In this document: in pieces, positions 47,305 through 58,495 of the stretch
How positions within the stretch are numbered: the first letter of the stretch is position 1
Layout of the letters: the number at the start of each line of letters is the position of its first letter
Assembly: GCA_963931925.1 (NCBI GenBank)
Contig: OZ007569.1
Coordinates: 76,622,479-76,686,478 of the forward strand
Source of the DNA: Onchidella celtica
Taxonomy: Eukaryota; Mollusca; Gastropoda; Systellommatophora; Onchidiidae
Length of the DNA: 64,000 bases
Reading direction: 5' to 3'
Position numbers and translations under genes: made by a program
The notes under the pieces: generated by a model
Databases searched by the model: none
The model's input: the letters and a program-made list of their open reading frames with translations, nothing else
What the model was told of the DNA's origin: nothing

Positions 47305-50300
47305 GGGGAGGGGGAGGGTGTGTCTCACAAAGGTAATTTTTCGTAATGTTTTTAAGACATTGACTTGTTAGCGATCTGACAGAGACCTCAAACTCTCGTC
47401 TAGACGTATAATAATAGTCTCGCCGTGCGTGAAAATGGACGCACCCCCTCCCCCTCCCCCGACAAGCAGTGGTTATTTACATATAGTGCAATTATCCTGA
47501 TGATATTAAATGGCCAACAGTAACACAGATGGCAAAACGAACGTGAAAACAATGGGAAGTCAAGAAGGTTTGGGTTCAACCGACGATAGGTTCAAAACTT
47601 CTCGTCAAACGAAGTTGTACGAGTGTAATGTACTGCACGATTGCTTTCCAAAATGTCCATTTTGTGATCCTGGATTAGAAATATCTTTGGGTGCATTACC
47701 TGGTGTTTGGACAGGTATAAACAATACTTTTCAGGTGAAAGAAAACACTCAATGGACCCGAAAGCGGACGGGATAATTGTAATTTCAGGTAAATGCTGTT
47801 GAAAGTTAGGCATGTAATGCTACAAGCAGCTGAGCATTACCAAAATACCATCTATTATGGGATGGGAACTTTGCAGGACAATAGAAATAAATTAGAACGT
47901 GTCTGGTTGAAGAGTGATTGGAATTTAGAATGGACAAAGAAAACGGTGGACAAAAATGTAGACGGGTGTTCATGTGTGTATGTGGGCAGGGCTTGTGTGT
48001 GTGTGTGTGATGATATGGGTGAGCACACTGATGATTTCTGGATACAGTGATATTGTTGAACTGAACTGATGCATTTTCGGGTGCTTTCAGTTCACATCTC
48101 AACATCTGAGAGCTTTCCTGGGTTATGAATGAATTAAGAAGAGGAGGGAGAGAGGTGGTCTGAATGGATGAAGTTGAGGAGAAACGTATTCGACGCAGTA
48201 ATAAAATTTGCACTTAATGGAGGATTGTCTAAAGTTGTCTTTTTATGGAAGTGTTTGTGTTTGCTGGAGAGTGGATGAATGGCGTACGAGACGGGAGGGG
48301 ATGGGACGGGAGGGGGAGGGGGGGGGGCAGGAATTTGGTTAGCGTTCTTTTCTAAGTCATGCCATTCATGTAAACTTGATTTAATTTGCTTATTTCTAGT
48401 CGACAGGTAGTTTCGGTAGTCGGTGAAATGCAAGAAATAATGCGGACTGAGAGGGGTGGGGGGGGGGGGATACGAATATACATTTTAGTAATTTACAGAA
48501 CATCATCTTTACTTTTAGTGCCAGTTCAAGGAGCATAAAAAGTTTATTTTTAGGACATTGTTCCATTGGCCAGGTGGCCAGTCTAATCTAAAAAGTTGGT
48601 TATTAAATACAAATATTTCTTATTTTTAAAAAAAAATGTTTCAGGTTTCAGCTGGTGGAGTTGGTATCATCTTTCTCCATGGACATCTATTTTTTTTACA
48701 GTGTGATTTATCTAGTGTAAGCAAAACAAAACATGCGAGTGAGACTCTAGAAATGTCAGCTGGTTTTAGTCCAACTCTTTTGCAAACAGCTCTTTCCTAA
48801 AATGTTCATGTGTGAAATCTGGGGCCCAGGAGCCAAGAGACGAGAACTGTTGAAAATGGCACACTGACTGTGGTAGAGTGAAGCTCGCCCAGTCGCCGAT
48901 GATGACATGAAGAATACAATACACGGAGCTCAACTCAAAAGGCTTAACCAAATTCCATTCAGGCGATGTTATTAGTATCAAATGATATGCGAAAGAGGAG
49001 AATCCTTCATTCAATGACAGAAACTCAATGGACACAGGAAAGTACGCGGGGGATGACTGGTCATGTCTCCGCTCCTATGTCTGTATGCCAAAGTGATGAG
49101 TCCCCCGTCCACGGGTCAGTTGGCAATGCAAACACTGGTACCGACGGACAAGGATAATGGGTAATTAGACTATGCCGTCTCCGGGTAGCTGGACATTGAT
49201 TCTGTGGGAAGCAGCGATGACCAGCGACACCCCAATCTAAACGTGAAATCAAGCCCAAATTATTCTTGTTTTTCTTTGCGGAGAAAATCTCTTGGTGGCG
49301 TCACGGTCTCATCTATTCCATTGTCTACAGAATCGTGAGATCCGAGATTGTAGTCCGGGCCACACACAACCGTCCAGGCGGAGAGAATTGACGGTCACAT
49401 TCTACCTCTCTCATGCCATGGACTTGAAGATTAAACTTATTCAACTCGGGTCTTTAGTGATTCATTTACATGGAGATTTTCGTTTGGGGTCTCATAAACT
49501 TTTGTGTGTGTATGTGTATGTGTGATTCCTATCTGTGGCTCCTTCAAAGCGACAGTGAAATTCAAGTTGTTTTTCTCCAAATGAGGACTGAATTTCTGTG
49601 TGAGAACTCACACTTTGATCTCTGATATTGAGCGATGAAGATGTTAGAAATAGAAAAAAAAAAGTTTATGCAAAATCATCTTCATTTACTGGAACATTTG
49701 AATGTCCTTCCAATTATCTGCTGTCATCAAAATGTTCTATTTCTGGGATAGAAAAAGTTCTAAGGGCGTCAATTCTGCAGGTCCAATCTGACCACGCCAA
49801 TCAGAGAGAGAGAGAGCAGAGGAACTGAACACGGGTTAAGCCGACATGTCTGATCACGTTACCTTACATTCTGTTTGTCGCTCTGGTTTTGCTCAGGTCT
49901 TAATTGTATTTCCCTGGCCACTTTTCTGACGGGAACGCAAACAAGCAAATTATTTTATGACTCTAACACAAAAAGCGTGGTGATTTATTTGATTACCACC
50001 GTTAATGTTACTGTTCATTTCCTTTGTTGCCCTTGTTTGTTCCTCGGGCTTTGGACAATAATACGATTTGGACACTACACACAGAACAAACAAACAAAAA
50101 CTAAGCAAAAATTCTTTAGGAAAATAAAGAAGGAAAATACGTCGGGCAAAAACTGCAGAGTCTGTAAGTTTGTGAGGTGGAAATTCTGAGTCAGATTTCA
50201 ACAGGCAATGGCAAAAAGTTAGAGAGGGCTGAGCTGCCTTTCCAAAAACATCCCTGGCCGTCCAAACAGAAGTCAGAATGCCCGGTGGATCTGGAAAAAA

Positions 50301-52200
50301 AAAAAGCAAAACAGCAAAACACGGCCGGCCAGCGGTTTCGCTGGCAATGACGGAGAGCTAGCCGGAGCAGTTCTAGTCAGGCGCCCGCGGGCTTATGGCA
50401 GTGTTTTAAGGGCGTCACTTCGATTAAACTACTTAGCTGGATCCGTTTAGTGATGGGTGGCTTGACCAGTTACTAAAGTTGGCATTGACACGTGACTAGC
50501 TCCACAATGCCCTCTATAATGAGCTGATGCTCCGCATTGTCACTGGCATAAAGACTTCGGGTGACGTGGGTACTGATGGGCAAGGGGGGACTGGACGATG
50601 GTTAAATGTTAATGGTACAGTGTAAGGTGTGCCCAGTTGATGGGATTTGACTGGAAGACAGAGAGAAACAGGTATGCGCTTTCCGGACAAGAGGAAAATC
50701 TACGTTGACATGTTAGATTACCCCGGGCTGGGTTTGATTGTGTAACTTCCTTGTTCCCTGGTCCTCCTGGAGAGTTCTGGCCAGATTAAGATTGGCCAAG
50801 AACCAGGAATTGAGTGGCTTTTGTCTGGGTGGCTGGCCAGCAACATCACTGATGGTTATCGGGATTGTTTTTGAGTGACGTGAAAGGGTGGGGACTAGGA
50901 ACAACGGGTGTTTTTGGTAAAGAGATGGGGTGGAGGGGTGGGAGTGGGGGTAGGAGGGCAGTACTGGGAGTGAACTAACAACTATTTGAGATTACTTGCT
51001 GAGCACGAATCGTAAATGCCCGTAATACAACCGATAATGCGCGGATTAATGGTACTGATCGACTAACAATTGACTGAACGATACGGTCAGGATTCGCGAG
51101 ATTTCCAACATTTCTACGGGCGCTGCACTCGGACTTAATGGAGTGCTGATGTCTGTGTTTAAGGGCTCAAGAGATTGGTGTCATGAGTTTGGGAAGTAAA
51201 CATGGACACATAGATATAAACACATAAATATTGGGTCAGGCTAAACAGGGTGAAAGTGTGAAGGTTTGAAAGGGACTCAACGGGAATTCAACGCTGAAGA
51301 GTTGATGTCAGATAAGTGCTGCCCTAATGCCATCTTTGGGATCAAAATACGATTATGTTACGCCATAGAAGTTTGTCGTCAGAGTTCCATCATTAGTTGG
51401 GGCAATTTTTGAATCACGAGACTTTTTCACGACACAATCTTAACTGCATCAAATTTTGTGTTGGTTGCGATAGCCAGTGATATACTGCAGTCCACGACAG
51501 AGATCTCACGGACAGGATTTGTCCTCTCATGTAGATAAAAGACACGCTTTAGACCCTGGTCATCACCATCATTCCGCTGACTTTGCTGAAACACCTAAAA
51601 AAAAAAAATACTCGATTCATAACAGATTTGAGAAATTTCAGTTATCTTTACACAAAATAACACCATGATACAGTAAGTCATGAGTTCTATTCAGCTCCGC
51701 TCAAACCACTTGTGTCTCCTGGCTCTATCCGACAGTACATGTAGGTCACACTGAAGTAGTCAGTGGTCAGAAAAATCCCAGCGTACTGACCGCCAAGTTT
51801 AACGTGTAATGATACGATTACAAGATTGAAAAAAAAGTTAGGGTAAAATTTTGTGTTACCATTTTGGTATTCTGACTGATCGTGTCAACATTTCCCACAG
51901 AGATTTGGGCGGATTGAATTCTCCAGTCTAGCAGTTTTGTTATTGTTATTGTTATTTTTCGTTCTTTTTTTCTCTCCCTGAGTTTCTGAGCTGTTCTGTC
52001 ACTCCCAAAGAGTTCTAAGGTGACCACATGAAAAGTTATGAACAAACAGGGTGACAGGAAATGAATAATAATAATAATAACAATAATGATAAATAATAAT
52101 AGTTGTAATAGTAATAATAGATCATAAATAATAACCATAATCATTATAATATCAAATCAGCAGTTCTCATTCCAAACCAACACAGCGTCAGTGTTCATCC
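47305..52200. other. Gene-free stretch of about 4.9 kb
   Basis: No confirmed gene. One open frame with a good start context at 47510-47776 (88 codons) is discussed as a finding. A perfect 7-bp hairpin GCCAGCG/CGCTGGC occurs at 50328-50345, and an AAT-rich microsatellite lies at 52063-52125. Confidence 0.5.
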
Positions 52201-52364
52201 TCAGGGCTTTTTTTTTTTTTTCACCAGTTATCTCCCCACTACCTATTCGAGTCTGGCCCAACCTTTATTGGTGCGTGCATTTTCTGACCGGGAAAACCGC
52301 TAGAATGTCAGACCGCGACCGACCGACTTAGCCGGATGGAAAAGCCTCTTAGTCTTGTACAGCC

Positions 52365-52382
52365 ATGCAAATGTATGCAAAT
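52365..52382 (+). promoter_or_regulatory. Paired POU octamers (ATGCAAAT x2)
   Basis: Two perfect octamer motifs ATGCAAAT at 52365-52372 and 52375-52382 sit in the same orientation with 2 bp between, one DNA helical turn apart. The octamer is the classic site of POU-homeodomain factors (Oct/Brn type). The surrounding 52240-52800 is richer in GC and free of simple repeats. Role as an enhancer is inference. Confidence 0.4.
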
Positions 52383-53509
52383 TCAGAGCCAGATCTGAAA
52401 GGGGAAGAGGTTGAAGGTGGGCTTAAGCCAGCTCCTAGGGCGCTTTGCAAATACCAGATTCCAAGAAAAGGCCCCGATCCGATGGCTAATGGACAGATCA
52501 GCCGCCTGCTAGAGACGTGAACTCAGTTCCAGCAGTGTTCATTGCCCGAAGGCCGGCACTTTTCTCTGGCCTGCGATTGGCAAAATTGGAAATCGGTGGG
52601 TTTAACAACACGCTTAATAGATTTGTCTCAGAGATTCGGCGGCCACTACTACCTCGACCCGACAACCCTCCTTTAACCAAATGTCGCCATGGCCCTCTGC
52701 CCTTGGCTCGGTCAGTACTCACTCTTTCTGGGCCTAAAACTGGTCCGATCCTCATATCACTGGAGAGTAGAGAGAATGGTGACAATAATCCATAGAAGCT
52801 GATAACTTACCAAGCGCTTTCTAGGTTTTTAACTCCGTTTAACATTCCAGACATAGGGATACTGGAGATGAAGGTTTTCAGATGTCAAATCCTTAATTCT
52901 TGTGTTACGGTAAAATCCAGCTTTCGGCAAGTTCCATTGGCAAACGTCATAATTCGTTGGTGTCTAAATATCTATACAGAAATAATTAGAATCTGTGGCA
53001 GTTCAGGTCTCGCCATTTCCCAATAAGAGATCTCAATGTTAAAATGGCATTTAAAAAAAATTCTAACTTCACTGATGACAATTTTCCCTGATTCGCGTAC
53101 ATTGCATGATAAATACAAATGCGATCTGCGAAGTTACATTATTTTGTGAACTGCGGCGCTGCCATGTTTTAAGTTTATGTATAAAATGCGCTTTTGTTTG
53201 TTTACTTGTTTGGTCTCTCCTAGATCATGATTTGTCTCTAGATGATCTGATGGAAATTCCAAAAGTGCAATTTGCTCAAGTGACTGACATGCTGAGAGAA
53301 TGTTGAATGTTTTACTGACATGATCATGTTTGTATGTTTGCGATCCATGACTAAATAAGAGGAATTAGAGCTGGGAATCCACAGCTACAGGACTGTCCTG
53401 TTGATTCGGACATCATCGCCACCATCAGTTTCAACATCTTAAATGTAGATTTAGTGGATGGCACGGCTAACGCCAAAAGTTGATCTTGGGCAATAAATTA
53501 TTGAAAGCT
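52383..53509. other. Gene-free stretch
   Basis: Overlapping open frames of 92-95 codons on both strands at 52498-52795 have no recognisable domain. A possible terminal exon at 53224 is noted among the findings. Confidence 0.5.
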
Positions 53510-53521
53510 ACTAAAGTGCCG
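53510..53521 (+). repeat. Target duplication, left of the RTE
   Basis: ACTAAAGTGCCG, identical to 56764-56775. Confidence 0.93.
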
Positions 53522-56500
53522 GCCCGTGCAGATGCGGCGCCCTCTTGCAGAAGAGGGACAGCAAAGAATACATCTGACGTGATACTGCGTGTCGTAAGAG
53601 GCGACTAAAGGTGCAAAGGTCCTGGTCTCCCGAGAAGAGCCAGTTGGCGGTGGGCCAACTACCCACCCTGTAAAAATAAACCAGTTACAGAAACACAAGC
53701 AAATACTTTAAATCAGTCTTTTATCTTGGGAGAAGGGGGAGCATCTGCACCTGTAGATTCAATGAAGGACAATGGACAAAGCCGAAAGGACTCCACTGGC
53801 CCGACTGCTCCTTCATCAAAGAAGTCACTCCGGATTGCGTCGTGGAATGTCCGCTCCATGTATGAAGCAGGAAAGAGTACCCAGGTTACAATGGAGATGA
53901 GGCGATACAGACTGCACATACTTGGAGTTAGCGAGACCCGCTGGATACAGTCCGGACTGAAACAACTTAATTCTGGGGAAAAGATTTTGTATTCTGGAAG
54001 GGCGGACAAAAAGCATACAGAAGGGGCAGCGATCATCTTGAGCAAGCACGCCCAGAGGTCACTGAGGGGATGGGAACCCTACGGAAAGAGAATTATATTG
54101 GCATCATTTACTACAAAGAACAAAAACATCAACATGAACATTGTGCAGATATACGCCCCAACAAACGAAGCAACCGATGAGGACAAGGACGATTTCTACA
54201 ACCAGCTTCAGGAAATAGTTGACACATTGCCAAGAAAAGATGTGAACATTATAATGGGAGACGCCAATGCCAAGATAGGACAGGACAATACAGGGTATGA
54301 GGACATTATGGGGTGCAATGGTTTAGGACAAATGAATGAGAATGGAGAGCGGTTTGCAAGTTTCTGCGCATTTAACAGCTATGTGATTGGAGGTTCAGTA
54401 TTCCCACACAAGAGGATCCATAAGGCCACTTGGATTTCACCGGATGGAGTAACTGAAAATCAGATTGACCACTTTTGCATCACCCGACGATTCAGACGCT
54501 CACTGGAGGATGTCATAGTACAGAGAGGAGCTGATGTTGGATCTGACCATCACATGCTGCTGGCAAGACTCAAACTCCGCCTCAAGAAACAAGGTACCAG
54601 AGCAGGAACAAAGAGTAGAAAGTTTCAAGTGAGCCTTCTGGATGGAGACAAGAAGGAAGAGTTCCAGCTGACACTGAGGAATAGATTCAAACCCCTTGTT
54701 GACCTCGAAGAGCCAGTAGATTTGGAGACTCACTGGGCTAAGGTAAAAGGAGTATTTACATCGACATGTCAGGATGTTCTTGGGGAAAAGAAAGTGGAAC
54801 ACAAGGAATGGATCAGTCAAAAATCACTGGACTTGATAAGGATAAGAAGAGACCTAAAAGAACAGGTAAATGCAAGTCGTACAAGAAGCTCAAGAGTTGG
54901 TAACCAGGAAGAGTACCGAGCATCAGCTAAAGAGGTCAAAAAATCAATTAAAAAAGACAAAGAGGAGTTCATAGGAATGTTAGCAGAGAAAGCAGAGAAG
55001 GCAGCAACAGGAGGACACATGAGGATCCTCTACCAGACTACAAAGACTCTTGCTGGAAAATATGGAAAACCGGAAGTTCCTGTCAAGGATTACAACAGGA
55101 AGGCTATTTTTGGAAAGGAAGCTCAGGCAAAAAGATGGATAGAACATTTTAGTAGCCTCTTGAACAGACCTCCACCAAGCAACCCACCCGACATTCTACC
55201 CGCAAGAAATGATTTACCGATCACTTGCGACCCTCCGACTAAAGCAGGGATTAATGATGCCATAAAGCAGTTAAATCGAGGCAAGGCAGCTGGACCAGAC
55301 CAGATCCCACCAGAGGCGCTGAAGGCAGATGCTGCTGGGGCTGCAGAGGGTCTGCACTCACTATTCTCGAGGATTTGGATCGGAGGCAAGTTTCCAAAGG
55401 ACTGGAAGGAAGGACACCTCGTGAAGCTTCCAAAAAAAGGGGACCTCAGCAATTGTAGTAACTACAGAGGAATCACACTTCTCTCCATCCCAGGAAAGGT
55501 TTTCAATCGGATTATTCTCAAGCGAATACAGAATGCAACAGACCCAAAACTTCGTGAGGAGCAAGCTGGTTTCAGGAGTAATCGATCAACCACCGACCAG
55601 ATCGCCACGCTGAGAATTATAGTAGAGCAGTCGCTAGAGTGGAACTCCCAACTGATAGTGAACTTCCTTGACTACGAGAAGGCCTTTGATAGCATCGATA
55701 GAGAAACGCTGTGGAGAATATTGAGACATTATGGAATCCCAGAGAAGATGGTGAATCTTATCAAGAGCATGTACGAGGGGACAAGTTGCAGAGTCGTACA
55801 CGATGGTGAGCTTACTGACAGCTTTGATATCAAGACTGGTGTTAGGCAGGGTTGTTTGCTGTCCCCATTTCTGTTTATTCTGGTGATTGATTGGCTTATG
55901 AAAGAAACCACCAATGGAGGAAGAAATGGCATACAATGGACCCCATGGACACAGCTGGACGATCTAGATTTTGCAGATGACTTGGCACTATTGTCGCACA
56001 CACACGACCAGATGCAAGCAAAGACTACAGCTCTAAACAAAATTTCAGAATCTATTGGATTGAGGATACATCCTGCGAAGTCGAAGGTCCTAAAAATTGT
56101 TGCACCCCCAAGCGAACAAGTCAAAGTAGGAGATCAACCACTGGAAGATGTAGAGTCCTTCTGCTATCTTGGTAGTATCATTGACAATAAGGGAGGAACA
56201 GAGGCAGAAGTCAAAGCACGAATTGGAAAGGCACAGGCAGCTTTCACGTCCTTAAGCAAGATTTGGAGAACCAAGGATATATCTCTAAAAACAAAGCTGA
56301 GGATATTCAACTCGAACGTGAAGTCAGTCCTGTTGTATGGATGTGAGACTTGGAATGCGTCCCAGGCCTGCATAAAGAGAATCCAAGTTTTCATCAACAG
56401 ATGTTTGAGGAAGCTACTTAAGATCAGATGGACAGACAAGGTCAGCAATGAAATTGTTTGGAAAAGAACAAGACAGAGCCCAGTCAGAGAGGAAATTGGT

Positions 56501-56763
56501 AGGAGGCGATGGAGATGGATCGGCCACACTCTCAGGAGGCCAGGAAACAGCATCGCGAAGAAGGTATTGGATTGGAATCCCCAGGGCAAGAGATCAAGAG
56601 GAAGGCCGCGCGGAACGTGGAGAAGAGCCAGAGAAAATGATGTGCAACGAAGCGGAAAGACTTGGAATAATGTAAAGAGACTGGCCCATGATAGAGAGGG
56701 ATGGAAAGTGTTTGTTGGTGGCCTATACCCTGATCCAGGGTGAGAAAGGCAATGATGATGATG
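53522..56763 (+). mobile_element. Full-length RTE-clade non-LTR retrotransposon
   Basis: A 3.24-kb element bounded by the perfect 12-bp target duplication ACTAAAGTGCCG (53510-53521 and 56764-56775). Layout: a 204-bp 5' UTR with three short perfect hairpins, one ORF of 1005 codons, and a 20-bp 3' UTR ending in ATG repeats. A short length, a single large ORF with endonuclease and reverse transcriptase, and a tiny 3' UTR with a microsatellite end are the hallmarks of the RTE clade. Complete ends plus an undamaged ORF mean that the insertion is recent and could be retrotransposition-competent. Confidence 0.95.
53726..56743 (+). CDS. RTE polyprotein: APE endonuclease and reverse transcriptase
   Basis: The enzyme nicks target DNA and copies its own RNA from the nick. 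Endonuclease, about residues 34-290: WNVRSM (Asn41), VSETRW (Glu70), YAPT (Tyr143), GDANAK (Asp179, Asn181), IDHF (Asp248) and SDH (273-275), so all catalytic positions are present. Reverse transcriptase from about 510: AGPDQIPPEAL, LPKKGDLSNCSNYRGITLL, FRSNRSTTDQI, motif A LDYEKAFDSID near 650, GVRQGCLLSPFLF, and FADDLALL with FADD at 749-752. The C-terminal domain carries LLYGCETW, RRRWRWIGH and NPQGKRSRGRPRGTWRR, typical for RTE. The start at 53726 is the first ATG in frame before the endonuclease; no separate ORF1 is seen. No stops or frameshifts. Confidence 0.95.
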   Translation: MGEGGASAPVDSMKDNGQSRKDSTGPTAPSSKKSLRIASWNVRSMYEAGKSTQVTMEMRRYRLHILGVSETRWIQSGLKQLNSGEKILYSGRADKKHTEGAAIILSKHAQRSLRGWEPYGKRIILASFTTKNKNINMNIVQIYAPTNEATDEDKDDFYNQLQEIVDTLPRKDVNIIMGDANAKIGQDNTGYEDIMGCNGLGQMNENGERFASFCAFNSYVIGGSVFPHKRIHKATWISPDGVTENQIDHFCITRRFRRSLEDVIVQRGADVGSDHHMLLARLKLRLKKQGTRAGTKSRKFQVSLLDGDKKEEFQLTLRNRFKPLVDLEEPVDLETHWAKVKGVFTSTCQDVLGEKKVEHKEWISQKSLDLIRIRRDLKEQVNASRTRSSRVGNQEEYRASAKEVKKSIKKDKEEFIGMLAEKAEKAATGGHMRILYQTTKTLAGKYGKPEVPVKDYNRKAIFGKEAQAKRWIEHFSSLLNRPPPSNPPDILPARNDLPITCDPPTKAGINDAIKQLNRGKAAGPDQIPPEALKADAAGAAEGLHSLFSRIWIGGKFPKDWKEGHLVKLPKKGDLSNCSNYRGITLLSIPGKVFNRIILKRIQNATDPKLREEQAGFRSNRSTTDQIATLRIIVEQSLEWNSQLIVNFLDYEKAFDSIDRETLWRILRHYGIPEKMVNLIKSMYEGTSCRVVHDGELTDSFDIKTGVRQGCLLSPFLFILVIDWLMKETTNGGRNGIQWTPWTQLDDLDFADDLALLSHTHDQMQAKTTALNKISESIGLRIHPAKSKVLKIVAPPSEQVKVGDQPLEDVESFCYLGSIIDNKGGTEAEVKARIGKAQAAFTSLSKIWRTKDISLKTKLRIFNSNVKSVLLYGCETWNASQACIKRIQVFINRCLRKLLKIRWTDKVSNEIVWKRTRQSPVREEIGRRRWRWIGHTLRRPGNSIAKKVLDWNPQGKRSRGRPRGTWRRARENDVQRSGKTWNNVKRLAHDREGWKVFVGGLYPDPG

Positions 56764-56775
56764 ACTAAAGTGCCG
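56764..56775 (+). repeat. Target duplication, right of the RTE
   Basis: ACTAAAGTGCCG directly after the terminal ATG repeat of the element; identical to 53510-53521. Confidence 0.93.
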
Positions 56776-56875
56776 AGGAATCTCCGGAGAAACAAGGAAC
56801 TTACAGGCAACTTTAGCCATACCTTGAGTAAACTAGAACTGTGGATGATGTAAAGTGAGATCTTTCACCTTTCAC

Positions 56876-57170
56876 CTAGGCATTGTCTATCCAGTGCAGG
56901 ATGTGTCGCCCTCAGACAATGACTTCCATTCCTTTCTGTCTGATGTCTTCCTCATCCATGTTGTTCCCCCTCTCTTTTTAATGTCATCCTGCCATCTTCT
57001 TCTTCCTGGTCGTCCTCGTGTTCTTTTTCCTGTCCGTGGTTGCCATTCAGTGCAGCGTTTTGTCCGTCTATTGTCATTCATCCTTCCTACATGTCCAGCC
57101 CAATTCCACTTTTGTAGTAGCATGAATTTTATTATGCCCGTTAGCTTTGTTCGTTTGCGTATTTCAGCGT
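56876..57170 (-). pseudogene. 3' end relic of a second RTE-lineage LINE
   Basis: Read on the - strand, about 95 residues of a LINE C-terminal region remain: EIRKRTKLTGII, WNWAGHVGRMNDNR, TEWQPRTGKRTRGRPGRRRW, then DRKEWKSLSEG. After this a one-base frameshift moves the expected ending (LHWIDNA and stop) to the next frame, which shows decay. It is strongly 5' truncated: no reverse transcriptase remains. The sequence differs clearly from the intact RTE on the opposite strand 110 bp away, so it belongs to another lineage. Confidence 0.85.
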
Positions 57171-58426
57171 AGGGAAAGTGATATCCAGCTAGGTACATAA
57201 CATGCAATGAGTATGCTACTACAGCTATACACTGTACATGGACATCGTCGATGAGAATATAGTCAGATTTGCCATTGATATGTTCAAGTTGAGACTGGAA
57301 TAAAATAATCGTTTTGCCATCTTTTCCCGCGTTTTTATTTCACAAATTTATAAATAAATACACAGCTAAGTAAATAAACAAACAAATATAGAAAAAGACA
57401 AATAAATAAATAAATAAATATTTATAAACATACAAAGGATCCTTAGTTTTCAAGATGAAAATGTTTGTAATGATAAGACAGACGGACATGGCCATGACAG
57501 AGTAGTTTAAACTGCAAGACAAAAGATCAGCATTACAAGCATTATGGACGTTGGCAGAACGTAAAGATTGACTTGAACTGAAGGGGAAACATCGGATGAT
57601 TGTCATAGTGAAGTCAAACCCACGTAGGAAAAAGATCAAGTTACTGAGGAATTAATCTTTTTTTGTTTGTTTGTTCTCGTTTGTATGTGTTTGTGTTTGA
57701 CCAGGACATTTCCAACCTCTCCAGTGGTGTCATGGCTAGAGGATTTCAGCCCTGCAGCTCAGTCACACAATCCTTGTTGTTTTTTAAAAGGCTGTAGTTA
57801 GGGGGGGGGGGGGCGCCTGGTATGTTCCATGATAAGTCATTGCTGAACAATGAACATAAGTCAGCATTTTCTGTATTTGGTTTTGACATTTCACTACGCT
57901 CCCCTAACAACCCCCCCCCCCCCCCCCAAAAAATTATTTAAAAAAAAACAACTACAAGAAAACTTTTCGTGATTTGGAAATGTGATTTTACCAATACAGA
58001 GCTGTATGACTGACTTGGGGAAAGGAGGGGGAGGGGGGGAATCTTCTTTCTAGATAGAATTGACTACGAATAGGTGTTGTTTCAGGGTAACCTGGGTTTG
58101 TGTCTAAACAACCGATATAAAGCCGTATGTTCAAATATCACCTCACAGTTTGTGTATACACCACTGGCATAACGCCGTATGTCCAAAGGTTTAACATACC
58201 CTCCCTCTCCCCCCGCCAACAAGAATGTTTGAGGTAAATCCTTTGAGCTGATTCCCCTACAAGTCAAGCAATTGACGCCTGGAAGATTTTAGAGAGATAA
58301 ACATCTCTGTCATCTTGCAGATTGATTTCTTTCAGATCAGGTGGCTGCACGAGCCATTGCCTCGTTTTCTGTACACCGCATGTCGGTGTGAGGTATGGGG
58401 AGGGGAGGGGGGGCGGAGAGAGGGAG
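57171..58426. other. Gene-free stretch
   Basis: Only simple sequence: AAAT/AAAC-rich tracts (57350-57425), a G13 run at 57801 and a C17 run followed by poly-A at about 57911. Confidence 0.6.
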
Positions 58427-58495
58427 GGAGGGAGAGAGAGAGGGGGAGAAAGAGCGAGCGAGGAAGAAAGAAAAGGAGAGAGAGAGAGAGAGAGA
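58427..58495. repeat. GA/GGGA-rich microsatellite
   Basis: A purine-only tract of about 70 bp of GA and GGGA units. The Arg/Glu-rich open frames over it are artefacts. Confidence 0.9.

Noticed and set aside
52498..52795. Overlapping 92- and 95-codon frames on opposite strands
   Set aside because: Neither shows a known motif; GC-richer sequence makes chance open frames likely. Kept only as part of a possible regulatory block.
53522..53665. HDV-like ribozyme at the RTE 5' end
   Set aside because: Hairpins are present, but I could not place the required P1 pairing and double pseudoknot, so it is not called as a feature.
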